Assembly: GCA_030444405.1 (NCBI GenBank) | Contig: JARFPM010000010.1 | Coordinates: forward strand, 21,090 to 85,089 | Source of the DNA: Nitrospira sp. | GTDB lineage: Bacteria > Nitrospirota > Nitrospiria > Nitrospirales > Nitrospiraceae | DNA: 64,000 bases | Direction: 5' to 3' | Part shown: positions 26,853 to 36,850 of the stretch, piece by piece | How positions within the stretch are numbered: position 1 is the stretch's first letter | Layout of the letters: the number at the start of each line of letters is the position of its first letter | Notes under the pieces: model-generated | Told to the model about the DNA's origin: nothing | The model's database searches: none | Seen by the model: only the letters and a program-made list of their open reading frames with translations | Position numbers and translations under genes: made by a program

Positions 26853-28676
26853 GTGGGCCGAGGCTTGATTTCCGACGATATCAAGAATCGAATAAGAGAC
26901 CGGGTAGATATCGCGGATGTCGTCGGTCACCACGTCTCGCTGAGGCGGGCCGGACAGAACCTTGTGGGGTTGTGTCCTTTTCATCAGGAAAAGAGCCCCT
27001 CATTCTCGGTCAGTCCTTCCAAACAAATGTTTTACTGCTTCGGCTGTAAGGCCGGGGGAGATGTTTTTGCCTTTCTGACCAAAATAAGCGGGGCAACTTT
27101 TCCTGAAGTGTTACGAGAGCTTGGGGACAAGGTGGGTATTGTCGTGGAGGAGTCACCTGCGGAACGAATACAACGCGGGCAGACCCATCGCATTGAAGAA
27201 ATCAACCGGGTTTCGATGACGTGGTTTCAGGCCAATCTGCGCGAGCCACAAACCGGTGCCACGGCTCGCGAGTATCTGAGCAGACGAGGCATACACCAAT
27301 CGACTGTGGAGTCGTTCCGAATCGGGGTGTCGTCCGCAGAGTGGGATGGATTGTGCAAATTCCTTTCTCGAAAAGGATTCTCTCAAGGCGAGATCATGGC
27401 GGCTGGACTCATAAGCCCGAGAGCAAGCGGTAATGGGTACTACGACAAGTTCCATGGACGGCTCATGTTCACGATCACTGATCTGCGCAAGCGAGTGGTC
27501 GGATTCGGCGGCCGCGTGTTGGGCGACCGCACGCCCAAGTACCTCAATTCGCCCGATACCCCGCTGTTTAAGAAAGGCCAGACCCTCTTCGCCTTCGATC
27601 AGGCGCGCGAAGCCATCGTTCGGACCAAAACGGTGATTGTGGTTGAGGGCTATTTCGATGCGATCGCGCTCCACCAAGCGGGGCTCACCCATACGATCGC
27701 CACGCTGGGGACGGCCTTGACGGCTGAACATATTCAGGCCCTGCGGCGGTTTGCCGACCAAGTCGTGTTGCTCTTTGATCCTGATGCAGCCGGTGTGCGC
27801 GCGGCGTTGAGAGGATTGGATCTCTTCGTCAACAGCGGATTGGGCGTCAAAGTCGTAACGTTGCCGGCTGGGGAGGATCCCGATATCTTTGTGCGAAAGG
27901 AAGGTGCCGGCGTGTTCGCGCAGCTGGAAGCGGCTGCTCCGAGTCTCTTGGACTATGCGCTGAATCACACGGTCAAGCAGGCCGACGCCGGCTCGCTTGA
28001 AAGCCGCATTCGAAGCGTCGATGAGGTGCTGCGAATTCTGCAGAAGAGCGAGCATCCGATCGAGCGACAGGAGCGCATGAGAATCGTGGCGGAACGGCTG
28101 GGGATCAGCGAGGCGCGGCTGATCGAACGTTATCCGCTGCTTCTGGCTCAACCGAAACGAGGCATAGCGGCGCTGCGCACGCAACCCGAACAGGGAAGTC
28201 CACTTAATGCCCTGTTCAAAGGGCTGCCTGAAGAGCGGGATCTGCTTTTACTGCTGCTGCACGGAAAATTGTCGCCTGCCGATGTCTGCCGCTTGCGGCC
28301 GGAGTCCTTTTCCGTCGCGGCCTGCCGCAAGCTCGTCGAGATTGCGCTCGCCCATATGGATCGGGAGGGGCGCATCAGTCTCAGATCGGTCTTGGATGAG
28401 TCGGTGGGCGATCCCGACTGTGGTGCCCTGGCAACGGAATTGTCGATGCGCGAGGATCACTTCGACGACGTGCCGGCGCACGTGAAAGCCTGTTTGGATC
28501 GTCTTGACCAAAAGCGGTCGGAACAGACGCTTAGAGAGCTCATCGTCAGTCTGAAAATGGCTGAACGCGAAGGCCGGGTGGACGATGTGCGTGTGTTGAA
28601 CATGCAGATCAATGAAGTACGGATGCGGAAAGCCGGCACGCTAACCGCCGGTGTTGTTTCATTGGTGAAGGAGTAG
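26853..28676 (+). CDS. dnaG: DNA primase
   Basis: A primase of about 607 residues that makes RNA primers at the replication fork. The N-terminal CHC2 zinc finger has [11 protein letters not shown] and [11 protein letters not shown]. The catalytic core follows ([14 protein letters not shown]), then the Toprim acidic motifs V-V-E-G-Y-F-D-A and F-D-P-D-A-A-G, and a C-terminal helicase-binding region. GTG 26853 is preferred; GTG 26820 would add 11 residues. It overlaps no gene and ends 2 bp before rpoD. Confidence 0.94.
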   Translation: MGRGLISDDIKNRIRDRVDIADVVGHHVSLRRAGQNLVGLCPFHQEKSPSFSVSPSKQMFYCFGCKAGGDVFAFLTKISGATFPEVLRELGDKVGIVVEESPAERIQRGQTHRIEEINRVSMTWFQANLREPQTGATAREYLSRRGIHQSTVESFRIGVSSAEWDGLCKFLSRKGFSQGEIMAAGLISPRASGNGYYDKFHGRLMFTITDLRKRVVGFGGRVLGDRTPKYLNSPDTPLFKKGQTLFAFDQAREAIVRTKTVIVVEGYFDAIALHQAGLTHTIATLGTALTAEHIQALRRFADQVVLLFDPDAAGVRAALRGLDLFVNSGLGVKVVTLPAGEDPDIFVRKEGAGVFAQLEAAAPSLLDYALNHTVKQADAGSLESRIRSVDEVLRILQKSEHPIERQERMRIVAERLGISEARLIERYPLLLAQPKRGIAALRTQPEQGSPLNALFKGLPEERDLLLLLLHGKLSPADVCRLRPESFSVAACRKLVEIALAHMDREGRISLRSVLDESVGDPDCGALATELSMREDHFDDVPAHVKACLDRLDQKRSEQTLRELIVSLKMAEREGRVDDVRVLNMQINEVRMRKAGTLTAGVVSLVKE

Positions 28677-28678
28677 TC

Positions 28679-30493
28679 ATGGCGAAACAAGAATTACTGG
28701 GCGAGGTGAAGAAGCTGATTACGATCGGGAAGGAAAAAGGCTTTCTGACGTATGACGAGCTCAACAGTACCTTGCCCGCTGAAGTCGTGTCTTCAGATCA
28801 GTTTGGCAGCATTATGGCGATGTTCGGTGAAATGGATATCGAAATCATCGAGGCTGGAGATGGGGACCGGATTCAGAAACGATCTGAAGGCGAAGTCGGC
28901 GAAGATGTGGAGGACGTCGAGTCGGATTCCGAGGAGGAAAACGATAAGGCGATCGATTTGACGCCGGGCGCGCTCAGCCGTACCGACGATCCCGTGCGGC
29001 TCTATCTCAAGGAAATGGGCAGTGTGGCGTTGCTCAGTCGCGAAGGTGAGATCGAGATCGCAAAGCGGATCGAAGAAGGCAAAAACGATATCGCCTCGGT
29101 GATCTACGGCATGCCGATGACCATCGAGTTTGTTCTGGCGCTCCGGGATCAGCTCAAGAACGGGAAAATCGATGTACGAGAAATCGTCCCGGTTCAAGAG
29201 ACCGAGGAGGATTTTGAAGAAGAGCAACAGCCGGTGGAGCGGGATTATGAGGAACTCCGAGTCAAAACGCTCGATGCATTGAACTCCGTGCGGAAAGTCT
29301 CGCTCGCGCTGAAGGCGTTGGCCGAAAAGGGTAAGCATCTCGGCAGTGACCCGGTCAAGCAAAAGAGGTTCGAGAAGCAGTTCGATGCAGTCCGTCAGCA
29401 GGTGGTGAGCAAGATTGAATCGGTGAATCTCCATGGCGTGCTGAAAGAGCGGATGGTGCAACGTGTCCGCGATCTTGCGGTCCAAATCAGGGCGGCTGAG
29501 CGGGAAGCCGTGAGCTGCCAGCGGCGCATCGGTGTCGGCGGCGAGGCCGGCGCAGAACTCCTGAGAAAGATGTGCCGGAGCCGTCAGGATTTCATAGCGG
29601 TCAAGCGGAAGACCGGGGTATCAGAAGAGGCCTTGCTGGAGATTCGCAAAGTCTACCAAGCCGCCAAAGCCAAGGTGCGCCAACTCGAAACAGAAGAAGC
29701 GTTGGTCCCGGCTGAAGAGATCAAGGATGCGGTCAAGCACCTCGATATCGCCGAAGAAAAAGTCAAGCGTGGGAAGGCTGAATTGGTCGAGGCGAACTTG
29801 CGGCTCGTGGTCAGTATCGCAAAGAAATACACCAACCGAGGTCTCCAATTCCTCGATTTGATTCAGGAAGGCAATATCGGACTGATGAAAGCGGTAGACA
29901 AGTTCGAGTATAAGCGCGGGTACAAGTTCAGTACCTACGCCACCTGGTGGATTCGGCAGGCGATCACCCGAGCTATTGCGGATCAAGCACGCACAATCCG
30001 GATTCCGGTTCACATGATTGAAACGATCAACAAGCTCATTCGAACCTCCAGGCACCTCGTGCAGAAACTGGGTCGTGAACCTCTTCCCGAAGAGATTGCC
30101 GAGCGCATGGATCTACCGTTGGACAAAGTGCGGAAGATTCTAAAAATCGCCCGTGAGCCCATCTCGCTCGAAACGCCGATCGGTGAGGAAGAAGACAGCC
30201 ATCTGGGCGATTTCATCGAAGACAAGAAGGCCGTGTCTCCCCTGGAAGCGGCTATTCGCTACGACTTGCAGCGGCAGATCAACAGTGCATTGGAAACCTT
30301 GACGCCTCGCGAGGAGAAGGTGCTGCGCAAGCGGTTCGGTATCGGCGAAGCGACCGATCATACCTTGGAAGAAGTCGGACAGGACTTTGAGGTCACCCGC
30401 GAACGCATCAGGCAAATCGAAGCCAAGGCCTTGAGGAAATTACGGCACCCGAGCCGCAGTAAAAAGCTGAGGAGTTTTGTCGAGAGCTTATAG
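28679..30493 (+). CDS. rpoD: RNA polymerase primary sigma factor
   Basis: A 604-residue sigma-70. An acidic region 1.1 is at the N-terminus. Region 1.2 has [11 protein letters not shown], and a long non-conserved insert spans about 130-350. Region 2 has [13 protein letters not shown], then [16 protein letters not shown] and [10 protein letters not shown]. Regions 3 and 4 follow, with [11 protein letters not shown] recognising the -35 box. The dnaG-rpoD pair is a common macromolecular-synthesis operon core. Confidence 0.97.
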   Translation: MAKQELLGEVKKLITIGKEKGFLTYDELNSTLPAEVVSSDQFGSIMAMFGEMDIEIIEAGDGDRIQKRSEGEVGEDVEDVESDSEEENDKAIDLTPGALSRTDDPVRLYLKEMGSVALLSREGEIEIAKRIEEGKNDIASVIYGMPMTIEFVLALRDQLKNGKIDVREIVPVQETEEDFEEEQQPVERDYEELRVKTLDALNSVRKVSLALKALAEKGKHLGSDPVKQKRFEKQFDAVRQQVVSKIESVNLHGVLKERMVQRVRDLAVQIRAAEREAVSCQRRIGVGGEAGAELLRKMCRSRQDFIAVKRKTGVSEEALLEIRKVYQAAKAKVRQLETEEALVPAEEIKDAVKHLDIAEEKVKRGKAELVEANLRLVVSIAKKYTNRGLQFLDLIQEGNIGLMKAVDKFEYKRGYKFSTYATWWIRQAITRAIADQARTIRIPVHMIETINKLIRTSRHLVQKLGREPLPEEIAERMDLPLDKVRKILKIAREPISLETPIGEEEDSHLGDFIEDKKAVSPLEAAIRYDLQRQINSALETLTPREEKVLRKRFGIGEATDHTLEEVGQDFEVTRERIRQIEAKALRKLRHPSRSKKLRSFVESL

Positions 30494-30518
30494 ATTTCAG
30501 AGTTCAAGTCAGTGTAAT

Positions 30519-30548
30519 TTGACTCTGCTCGGAACGGCGGCCTAGAAT
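30519..30548 (+). promoter_or_regulatory. Promoter for the tRNA gene
   Basis: TTGACT (30519-30524) and TAGAAT (30543-30548) with an 18-nt spacer lie about 100 bp before the tRNA. No other gene lies between. Confidence 0.6.
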
Positions 30549-30648
30549 GGCAATTCGGGTAGGGATACCTGTTGAGGCTGAGGCTGATGGAAGGCGTCAG
30601 GTATGATTCACGCATCCAGACGACGCCCGAATCCGAACCGTTCCGATC

Positions 30649-30725
30649 GGGCCCATAGCTCAGGTGGTTAGAGCGGCTGACTCATAATCAGCTGGTCCTA
30701 GGTTCAAGTCCTAGTGGGCCCACCA
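30649..30725 (+). tRNA. tRNA with CAT anticodon, probably tRNA-Ile2 (lysidine)
   Basis: The cloverleaf fits fully. The acceptor stem GGGCCCA pairs with TGGGCCC, the anticodon loop is CTCATAA with CAT at 30683-30685, the T-loop is GGTTCAAGTCC, the discriminator is A, and CCA is encoded (30723-30725). Position pairs 4-69 and 5-68 are C-G, which are recognition features for lysidine synthetase in tRNA-Ile2 and differ from the U-A/A-U pairs of E. coli elongator tRNA-Met. Elongator Met remains possible, but an initiator is excluded by the paired 1-72 end. Confidence 0.85.
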
Positions 30726-30778
30726 GTGCGGCCCGATGTCTGTCCCTTCAGTGCTCCAGCATTGATGGAAAGGATACG

Positions 30779-31555
30779 TTGAACCAAAAGCTTTCCCCGC
30801 TCATTGAACTGCAAAAGCTCGATCTCCGAATCATGGAGATCAGTGAGATCCGCCGAAAAATCCCCGAACGCCTCCAGATCGCCGAAGCGCCTCTTCGAGA
30901 GGTGACCCAGCTCTTGAATGACACCAAGACTGCCGTCGATGCCGCGATCAAGGAGCGACGTGCGCATGAGAAGGATCTCGAAATTCACGAGGCACAGACC
31001 GAGAAGATGAAATCGCATGCGGCGAGCCTGAAGACGAATAAAGAATATCAGGCGCATTTGTTCGAACTCGAGTTGGCGAACAAGAAGCGGGGAGATTTTG
31101 AAGAGAAGATTCTCTTGGCGATGGACAAGATCGACCAGCTCCAGAAGACCACCAAGGAGCTTCAGGAGCAACATAACGTATTGGAGAAGGTGTTTCTCCA
31201 AGAGAAGCAAGGGCTGGATACGCAGGACAAAGAGCTGGCGGCAGAGCTGGCGCAACTCGAAACACGCTTTCGGGAGGCATCGGCACGTGTCGAACGAACG
31301 CTCCTTGACCGCTACAACCAGGTGAAGGCGGCACGAAAAGACCAACCGTTGGCGGCAATCCTCGGTGGCACGTGCGCCGGCTGCCGTCTGCAGATCCCTC
31401 CGCAACTCATCGCGCAAGTCAAACGCTCGGACGATTTGCACATATGCCCCTATTGCCGACGGATCCTCTATTGGGAAGGGGAGCCGGCGACCGCAAGCTC
31501 CTCCGCCCTCAGTGAAGCGAAAAAAGCTGATATGGAAGTGGGTGAGTCGGTCTGA
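30779..31555 (+). CDS. Coiled-coil protein with C4-type zinc ribbon
   Basis: A 258-residue protein of the DUF164-type zinc-ribbon family. Residues about 1-195 are a long coiled coil with heptads (K-L-D-L-R-I-M-E-I; L-E-L-A-N-K-K-R). The C-terminus has two CxxC knuckles: C-A-G-C-R and C-P-Y-C-R-R-I-L-Y. Homologues are proposed to bind nucleic acid, but the role is not established. The start is TTG 30779 after GGAAAGG. The stop lies inside a hairpin (31539-31564). Confidence 0.85.
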   Translation: MNQKLSPLIELQKLDLRIMEISEIRRKIPERLQIAEAPLREVTQLLNDTKTAVDAAIKERRAHEKDLEIHEAQTEKMKSHAASLKTNKEYQAHLFELELANKKRGDFEEKILLAMDKIDQLQKTTKELQEQHNVLEKVFLQEKQGLDTQDKELAAELAQLETRFREASARVERTLLDRYNQVKAARKDQPLAAILGGTCAGCRLQIPPQLIAQVKRSDDLHICPYCRRILYWEGEPATASSSALSEAKKADMEVGESV

Positions 31556-31564
31556 CGACTCACC
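31539..31564. repeat. Hairpin overlapping the zinc-ribbon gene stop
   Basis: GGGTGAGTCG (31539-31548) and CGACTCACCC (31555-31564) form a perfect 10-bp stem, with the TGA stop in the loop. There is no T-run, so termination would be weak. Confidence 0.6.
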
Positions 31565-31839
31565 CAAGTCTGCTTGTATCCCCTCAGCATAGCGCGGCTA
31601 TGCGTGGTCTCTTCCTCCGAGTTGTGAGGGAATGCTTGGGCATAACGCCTTGTATCTTGGAATTGTGGTACATGAGATCCTCGCAATGTGACAGATCGAT
31701 ATGCCTCCGGTCCGAAGAGACCGTGGCCGAGCCGGGTCGTCACGTTCCCTATCCCATAAGCCCGCACAGTTGCCTGGGCCACCGAGCCCGCATTACGACA
31801 AGGCTGGGCTTCACCAAGGAGAAGGCGCTGCGGACAGCG

Positions 31840-32208
31840 TTGGTTGTTGTCGGAATTGATGTAGCGAACGCATACCTGGACATCGCGGTGCGACCGTCCG
31901 GTGAGCTCTTCCGTGTGCCGCATGACCCCACCGGGATCACCGCCATGATCGCGCGACTGAGTCCGCTGCGGCCGACGCGGATTGTGCTGGAAGCGACCGG
32001 GGGCTTGGAGCGAGCTGTGGGGCGGGCGCTGGTGGAGGCGGCCTTGCGCTGGAACCCCAGTATCCGGACTTTCTACCAGCGCCTGCGCGCAGCCGGCAAA
32101 GCGCCCAAGGTCGCGCTGGTCGCGGCCATGCGGAAGCTGCTGACGATTCTCAATGCGATGGTGCATCATGGGACACGGGGGCAGTCCACAGCGGAAGTGG
32201 CCGCTTGA
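31840..32208 (+). pseudogene. IS110-family transposase remnant, central part deleted
   Basis: The frame starts V-V-V-G-I-D-V-A-N-A-Y-L-D, the RuvC-like DEDD start of IS110 transposases, and reaches V-L-E-A-T-G-G-L-E. It then jumps to a C-terminal tail (F-Y-Q-R-L-R-A-A-G-K-A-P-K-V-A, then L-L-T-I-L-N-A-M). About 200 residues including the rest of the catalytic domain and the Tnp_2 start are missing, so it is inactive. In the flanking DNA (31565-31839 and 32209-32530) no other gene is supported. Confidence 0.8.
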
Positions 32209-32355
32209 CAAACAAGACAGTTGCTCGGCCCCTCAAAAACTCCTCACGGTTCCTGCCCAGTTCTCCTTGCGCGGATTGTCGACACGAGTGACCCAGCTGT
32301 AGACAGCGGGTATCTCCAACACATACGAGTTACAACCAAATAGATACACCAGAGA

Positions 32356-32373
32356 ATCTGTTTTGATACAGAT
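32356..32373. promoter_or_regulatory. Inverted repeat upstream of the TIR-like/TPR/SLOG gene
   Basis: ATCTG-TTTTGATA-CAGAT is a perfect 5-bp inverted repeat about 160 bp before the gene start. Its centre shares GTTTTGATAC with an inverted repeat at 38451-38468 upstream of the TIR-WD40 gene. An operator role is speculative. Confidence 0.35.
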
Positions 32374-32530
32374 CCATTTGGCCTGGCAGTCCTACCTGTA
32401 GCGATATCCATCGGTGGGACTGGGCAGTTATACGTATTCAGACGACTTGGATTCATGCTATCGTGCGGCATGGCCTATGCTGAGGATACGGAACATCAGT
32501 TCTATCCTCCTGGCGAAAGGAGCTCCCACC

Positions 32531-34813
32531 ATGCCACTCAACGCCTTTATCATTCGCCCATTCGGGATTAAGGATGTATTGTTGCCAGGCAAAGAGGAAC
32601 TCGTCGAAGGAGGGCGAGTCCGTGTCTCCAAGTTGATGAAAGTGGACTTCGAAGCCGTACACAAAAAACTCATTGCACCGGCCATGGGTCGATTGCACAT
32701 CGAGGCGAATACAACGGAAGCGGTGGTCGAGGCGGGGAACATCCGTGAAGACATGTTCCACCTGCTGATGACCGCTGATCTGGTCATTGCCGATGTCACC
32801 ATCCACAACCCAAACGTGTTCTACGAACTCGGCATCAGGCATGCTTTCCGGGACAAGTTCACCTTTCTGATCCGAAGCGAGGGCAACGACGATCCGTTCG
32901 ATCTCAAGACGGATCGCTACTTCTACTATAGCCACCAACGGCCTGAAGACAGCATTGAGAAACTATCCAAGGCAATCAGGGCGACATTGGCATCGGAACG
33001 AACTGATAGTCCGGTGTTCCGGCTGTTGCCACGCATGCGCGCGGAAGACCGGTCCCGGTTTATCTCGGTTCCGAGAGATTTTCTCGAGGATGTAGAACGG
33101 GCGAAGAAGTATCGGCGCGGTGGCGATCTTCGCCTGTTAGCGCATGAATCCGAGGGGTTTCTCTGGGGAGTGGAAGCCCTCCGAGAGGTGGGCCGAGCGC
33201 AATTCGAGCTCAACTTCATCGGAGGTGCCCGCACGACCTGGGAGGAAATCGCCCAGCGCTATCCGCATGATGTCGAGGCCAATATGATGCTCTCGACGAT
33301 CTATCAGCGCGTCAGTGACGGGACCCGATCCGAACAGGCGCTGGCGCGCATCTCCAAGCTCAATATCCCTGATGTCAATGTCGTCGCCGAGATCCAGGCA
33401 CTCATCGGGCGAAATCTGAAGGCGAAGTGGGGGGAAAGCTGGTATCCGCAACTGCACGCCGCGCTGGAAAATGAAGCGAACGGGGTGCCTGGCTCAGGCG
33501 AAAAGGTGAAAGAATTTCGTGAGCGGGCACTGCGCTCTCCGCTGCTGCGAAAGGCGAGAGAAACCTATGCCGAAGCGTTTCGTGGGAATCTCAACTATAC
33601 CTACGCGGGCTTAAGCGCGCTGTCGTTATTGGTGATGGAAGTCTCTTTGGCGAAGGAGTTTCCAGGAGCTTGGGCGGTGATGGCAGCCCGGGGCGAGGAT
33701 CCGGCTGCGACCTTGAAGAGTCTCTGCGATGAGATTGTGAGCCTCACCAGGGCCCTCGACTATGCCATTGCCGCTGAACGAAAGCGGCTGATCGCGCAAA
33801 ACCGCGTCGATTTTTGGTTTGAGACCATGGAGGCCGCGTTTCTCTGTTTGACGGCGGACAATAAAGAGAAGGTCGCCCAATCATACTTGGAAGCGATGTT
33901 GTGGGCACCTCGCTATGCCGAGGCCTCCATGCGGCGAGCCTTGGCGCTCTATGTCGATTTGAACACGAAACATCCCGACCATCCGACCATCGATTTGCAG
34001 GCCAATGTCAGGGCTGCACTAGACGTCATTCGGCGGGAAGAGCCGAAGAAGAAGAGCGGCAACATCCTCATGTTCGTCGGCCTGAGGATGGAGGAAGCGG
34101 AGGCGGATGCTCATGACAACCACGATAAGTCGGACGGGCCGATACGATTCCTCCAGCATTCGCTGGCGGCAACTGCAAAGCGGGAAATTCGAAACGCCAT
34201 TGATCGGGAGCAGACCAATCACGGAGAAATTTTGTTTGGCATGGCGGCTGCGGCCAATGGATCGGACCTGCTGTTTCATGAAGTCTGCGATGAGATGGCG
34301 ATCAAGACCCGGCTCTATCTCGCTCTGCCCAAGGATCAGTACATCGGCGAATACGTGGCGTCGGCGGGAGTAGAGTGGGTGGAGCGATTCAATAAAATCT
34401 ATCGGGCTCGCAGAGTCGAGGCGCGCAAGGTGGGCCTGGTGGAAGCGGATAGCGAGATGATTGTCAACGTGCTCTCCGATACCATGGAAATGCCGCGGTG
34501 GCTCCAGAGTATGTCGTCCTATACGGTGGGCAAGCGCAACGCGGTCTGGATGCTCCAACATGCCATGGTGCAGCGGTATCTCCATGATGCCGAAGGTACG
34601 AACGTCACATTGATGGTTCTCTGGGATCGCAACAAGGTCGAGGCCAAAGGGAGCATGGCCGATTTGGTCGACCTCGGGCAAAAACACGGGATCAAGGTCG
34701 TGCATATCGATTGTTCGGAATGGGGGAAGACTCACACCCAAACTGAAGAGGCGGAGAGTAACGGAGCTGACCATGACTATGCGTCCGCGCTGGAGCTTAC
34801 GCACATGCCGTAG
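32531..34813 (+). CDS. Nucleotide-processing TIR/deoxyribosyltransferase-like head, helical repeats, SLOG-like tail
   Basis: A 760-residue protein. Residues 1-140 form a Rossmann-like domain with A-F-I-I-R-P-F-G at the start and A-D-L-V-I-A-D-V-T, then N-P-N-V-F-Y-E-L-G-I-R-H-A. This is the signature of nucleoside 2-deoxyribosyltransferase and TIR-like enzymes, with a likely catalytic Glu in Y-E-L-G. Residues about 190-520 are helical and resemble the TRAFs-binding/DUF4071 TPR-type region. Residues about 540-740 begin I-L-M-F-V-G-L-R-M and contain G-S-D-L-L-F-H-E-V-C, resembling a SLOG-type nucleotide-binding fold. The start ATG follows GAAAGGAG. No function is proven; signalling or immunity is an inference. 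Confidence 0.75.
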   Translation: MPLNAFIIRPFGIKDVLLPGKEELVEGGRVRVSKLMKVDFEAVHKKLIAPAMGRLHIEANTTEAVVEAGNIREDMFHLLMTADLVIADVTIHNPNVFYELGIRHAFRDKFTFLIRSEGNDDPFDLKTDRYFYYSHQRPEDSIEKLSKAIRATLASERTDSPVFRLLPRMRAEDRSRFISVPRDFLEDVERAKKYRRGGDLRLLAHESEGFLWGVEALREVGRAQFELNFIGGARTTWEEIAQRYPHDVEANMMLSTIYQRVSDGTRSEQALARISKLNIPDVNVVAEIQALIGRNLKAKWGESWYPQLHAALENEANGVPGSGEKVKEFRERALRSPLLRKARETYAEAFRGNLNYTYAGLSALSLLVMEVSLAKEFPGAWAVMAARGEDPAATLKSLCDEIVSLTRALDYAIAAERKRLIAQNRVDFWFETMEAAFLCLTADNKEKVAQSYLEAMLWAPRYAEASMRRALALYVDLNTKHPDHPTIDLQANVRAALDVIRREEPKKKSGNILMFVGLRMEEAEADAHDNHDKSDGPIRFLQHSLAATAKREIRNAIDREQTNHGEILFGMAAAANGSDLLFHEVCDEMAIKTRLYLALPKDQYIGEYVASAGVEWVERFNKIYRARRVEARKVGLVEADSEMIVNVLSDTMEMPRWLQSMSSYTVGKRNAVWMLQHAMVQRYLHDAEGTNVTLMVLWDRNKVEAKGSMADLVDLGQKHGIKVVHIDCSEWGKTHTQTEEAESNGADHDYASALELTHMP

Positions 34814-34943
34814 ATGATCCAGAGGTAGCAGCTCGGAATGAAATTCGACATTGAATCAATAGTCAGAAGGTGACCATAATTTGCTCGACAATGTTTGATT
34901 TCAAGGCAACATCTGTAGCTCTTTAGACCCTGTAGATCTTGCT

Positions 34944-36782
34944 ATGGCAACGAACTCAGCAGATTCAGCCCCATTCGTTTCACCGACTGCCCACCCAGGG
35001 ATGGGGACCATCCTGCTTGCGGGAGGTGTCGCGTTTCGCGTCTGGGCACCCTTTGCATCAGAAGTGTTTGCAGCAGGAACGTTTAACCAATGGAGTGCGA
35101 CGGCCAATCCGTTTGCCTGCGAAGGCAATGGCTATTGGTCGGTGGAAGTTCCCGGCGCGAAGATTGGCGACGAGTACCAGTTTGTGATCCGCTATGATGC
35201 GCAGCCGCTGATCTGGCATAAGAACCCTTACGCGAGCGAACTGGTTAACTCGTCGGGCAACGCAGTTATTCACGATCCCAACTTCAACTGGACGGGCGAC
35301 AACTTCACGATGCCACCGTGGCATGAACTGGTCATCTACGAGATGCATGTGGGTACCTTCAATGATGCACCTGGCGAGGGTCCGGGCACATTCGACGAAA
35401 TCGTGCCCAAGTTGCCCTATCTATGCGATCTGGGGATCAATGCGATCGAGATCATGCCGGTTGCCGAATATGCGATGGATTACTCGTGGGGATACAATCC
35501 ATCACAGCCGTTCTCTGTGGAATCCGCGCTCGGTGGACCACAGGGCCTCTACCGGTTCGTCAAAGCCGCGCATGCACATGGCATCGCCGTGTTGCTCGAC
35601 GTGGTGTACAACCACGTGGGTCCTGGCGATCTCGACTTGTGGCGCTTCGACGGATGGTCTGATGCGAACCACGACGGTGGAATCTATATCTACGATAACG
35701 ACCGTGCGCATACCAGTTGGGGCGATACGCGTCCCGATTACGGTCGGGGAGAGGTGCGGCAGTACTTCCGTGACAATGCGCTCTTCTGGCTCAATAAATA
35801 TCGACTCGACGGCCTGCGGTTCGATTCTGTGGCGAATGTTCGCAACCGGAACGGCAATAACAACGACCCTGCCGGCGATTTGCCGGATGGCTGGGGGCTT
35901 CTGCAATGGATCAACGATGACATTCGTGCGAGCCAACCATGGAAAATCACCATTGCAGAAGACTTACAGGACAACGAATGGATCACGAAAGACACAGGCG
36001 TAGGCGGGGCAGGGTTTGGCACCCAATGGGATGCGAGTTTTGTGCATCCCATCCGGCGTGCCATTATCTCTCCACGCGATGCCGATCGGGATATGCTGGC
36101 TGTGCGTGATGCCCTTTCTCATCGATACAATGAGAATGCGATGCAGCGGGTGATCTATACCGAGTCTCACGATGAAGTGGCGAATGGCAAGAGCCGCGTA
36201 CCCGAAGAGATCTGGCCGGGTCATGCCGACAGTTGGTTCTCCCGAAAGCGATCCACGCTTGGCGCAGGGATGGTGTTCACCGCACCAGGCATCCCGATGA
36301 TGTTTCAGGGGCAGGAGTTCCTCGAAGACGAATACTTTCAAGACACGGTTCCCCTCGACTGGGGAAGGCTGCACACGTTCAGCGGTATTCATCTGCTGTA
36401 CCGCGATCTGATTCGGCTCCGCCGAAACTGGTTCAATCACACACGCGGGTTGCGGGGACAGCATATCCATGTCCATCATGTGAATAACTCAGACAAGGTG
36501 ATCGCGTTTCACCGTTGGGAACATGGTGGGCCAGGCGATGACGTCGTCGTTGTGGCGAATTTTGCCAACCGTAGTTATGCCAGCTATACCATTGGCCTGC
36601 CACGAGCAGGCCAATGGCGAGTGCGCTTCAACAGTGACTGGCAAGGCTATAGTGCGGACTTTGGTAACCACTTAGGCTACGACACCACGGCCGGAGGTGA
36701 GGCTCGGGATACCATGCCGCTTCAAGCCAACGTGGGTATAGGGCCCTATACCATGTTGATTCTGTCGCAAGACAATGCGTGA
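34944..36782 (+). CDS. GH13 enzyme, 1,4-alpha-glucan branching type
   Basis: A 612-residue protein. An N-terminal CBM48/E-set domain (about 20-105) is followed by a GH13 barrel. The catalytic Asp294 is in D-G-L-R-F-D-S-V, the acid Glu339 in I-A-E-D-L, and the third Asp410 in T-E-S-H-D-E-V. A C-terminal beta domain follows. The E-S-H-D-E-V ending and the CBM48 favour glycogen branching enzyme over secreted amylase, and there is no signal peptide. Trehalohydrolase-like specificity cannot be excluded. It stands alone, without glgA/glgP neighbours. Confidence 0.85.
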   Translation: MATNSADSAPFVSPTAHPGMGTILLAGGVAFRVWAPFASEVFAAGTFNQWSATANPFACEGNGYWSVEVPGAKIGDEYQFVIRYDAQPLIWHKNPYASELVNSSGNAVIHDPNFNWTGDNFTMPPWHELVIYEMHVGTFNDAPGEGPGTFDEIVPKLPYLCDLGINAIEIMPVAEYAMDYSWGYNPSQPFSVESALGGPQGLYRFVKAAHAHGIAVLLDVVYNHVGPGDLDLWRFDGWSDANHDGGIYIYDNDRAHTSWGDTRPDYGRGEVRQYFRDNALFWLNKYRLDGLRFDSVANVRNRNGNNNDPAGDLPDGWGLLQWINDDIRASQPWKITIAEDLQDNEWITKDTGVGGAGFGTQWDASFVHPIRRAIISPRDADRDMLAVRDALSHRYNENAMQRVIYTESHDEVANGKSRVPEEIWPGHADSWFSRKRSTLGAGMVFTAPGIPMMFQGQEFLEDEYFQDTVPLDWGRLHTFSGIHLLYRDLIRLRRNWFNHTRGLRGQHIHVHHVNNSDKVIAFHRWEHGGPGDDVVVVANFANRSYASYTIGLPRAGQWRVRFNSDWQGYSADFGNHLGYDTTAGGEARDTMPLQANVGIGPYTMLILSQDNA

Positions 36783-36850
36783 TGCCGGTAGGCTATGACT
36801 CTACAACGATTCTGGCTGGCTGCCGCCAGTGATCGACTGGAGCAACAGGC

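Noticed and set aside
30683..30685. Calling the CAT tRNA an initiator Met
   Set aside because: The acceptor stem is fully paired at 1-72 and the anticodon stem lacks the three G-C pairs typical of initiators.
31539..31564. Rho-independent terminator after the zinc-ribbon gene
   Set aside because: The stem is strong but no T-run follows, and it overlaps the stop codon, so it is listed only as a hairpin.
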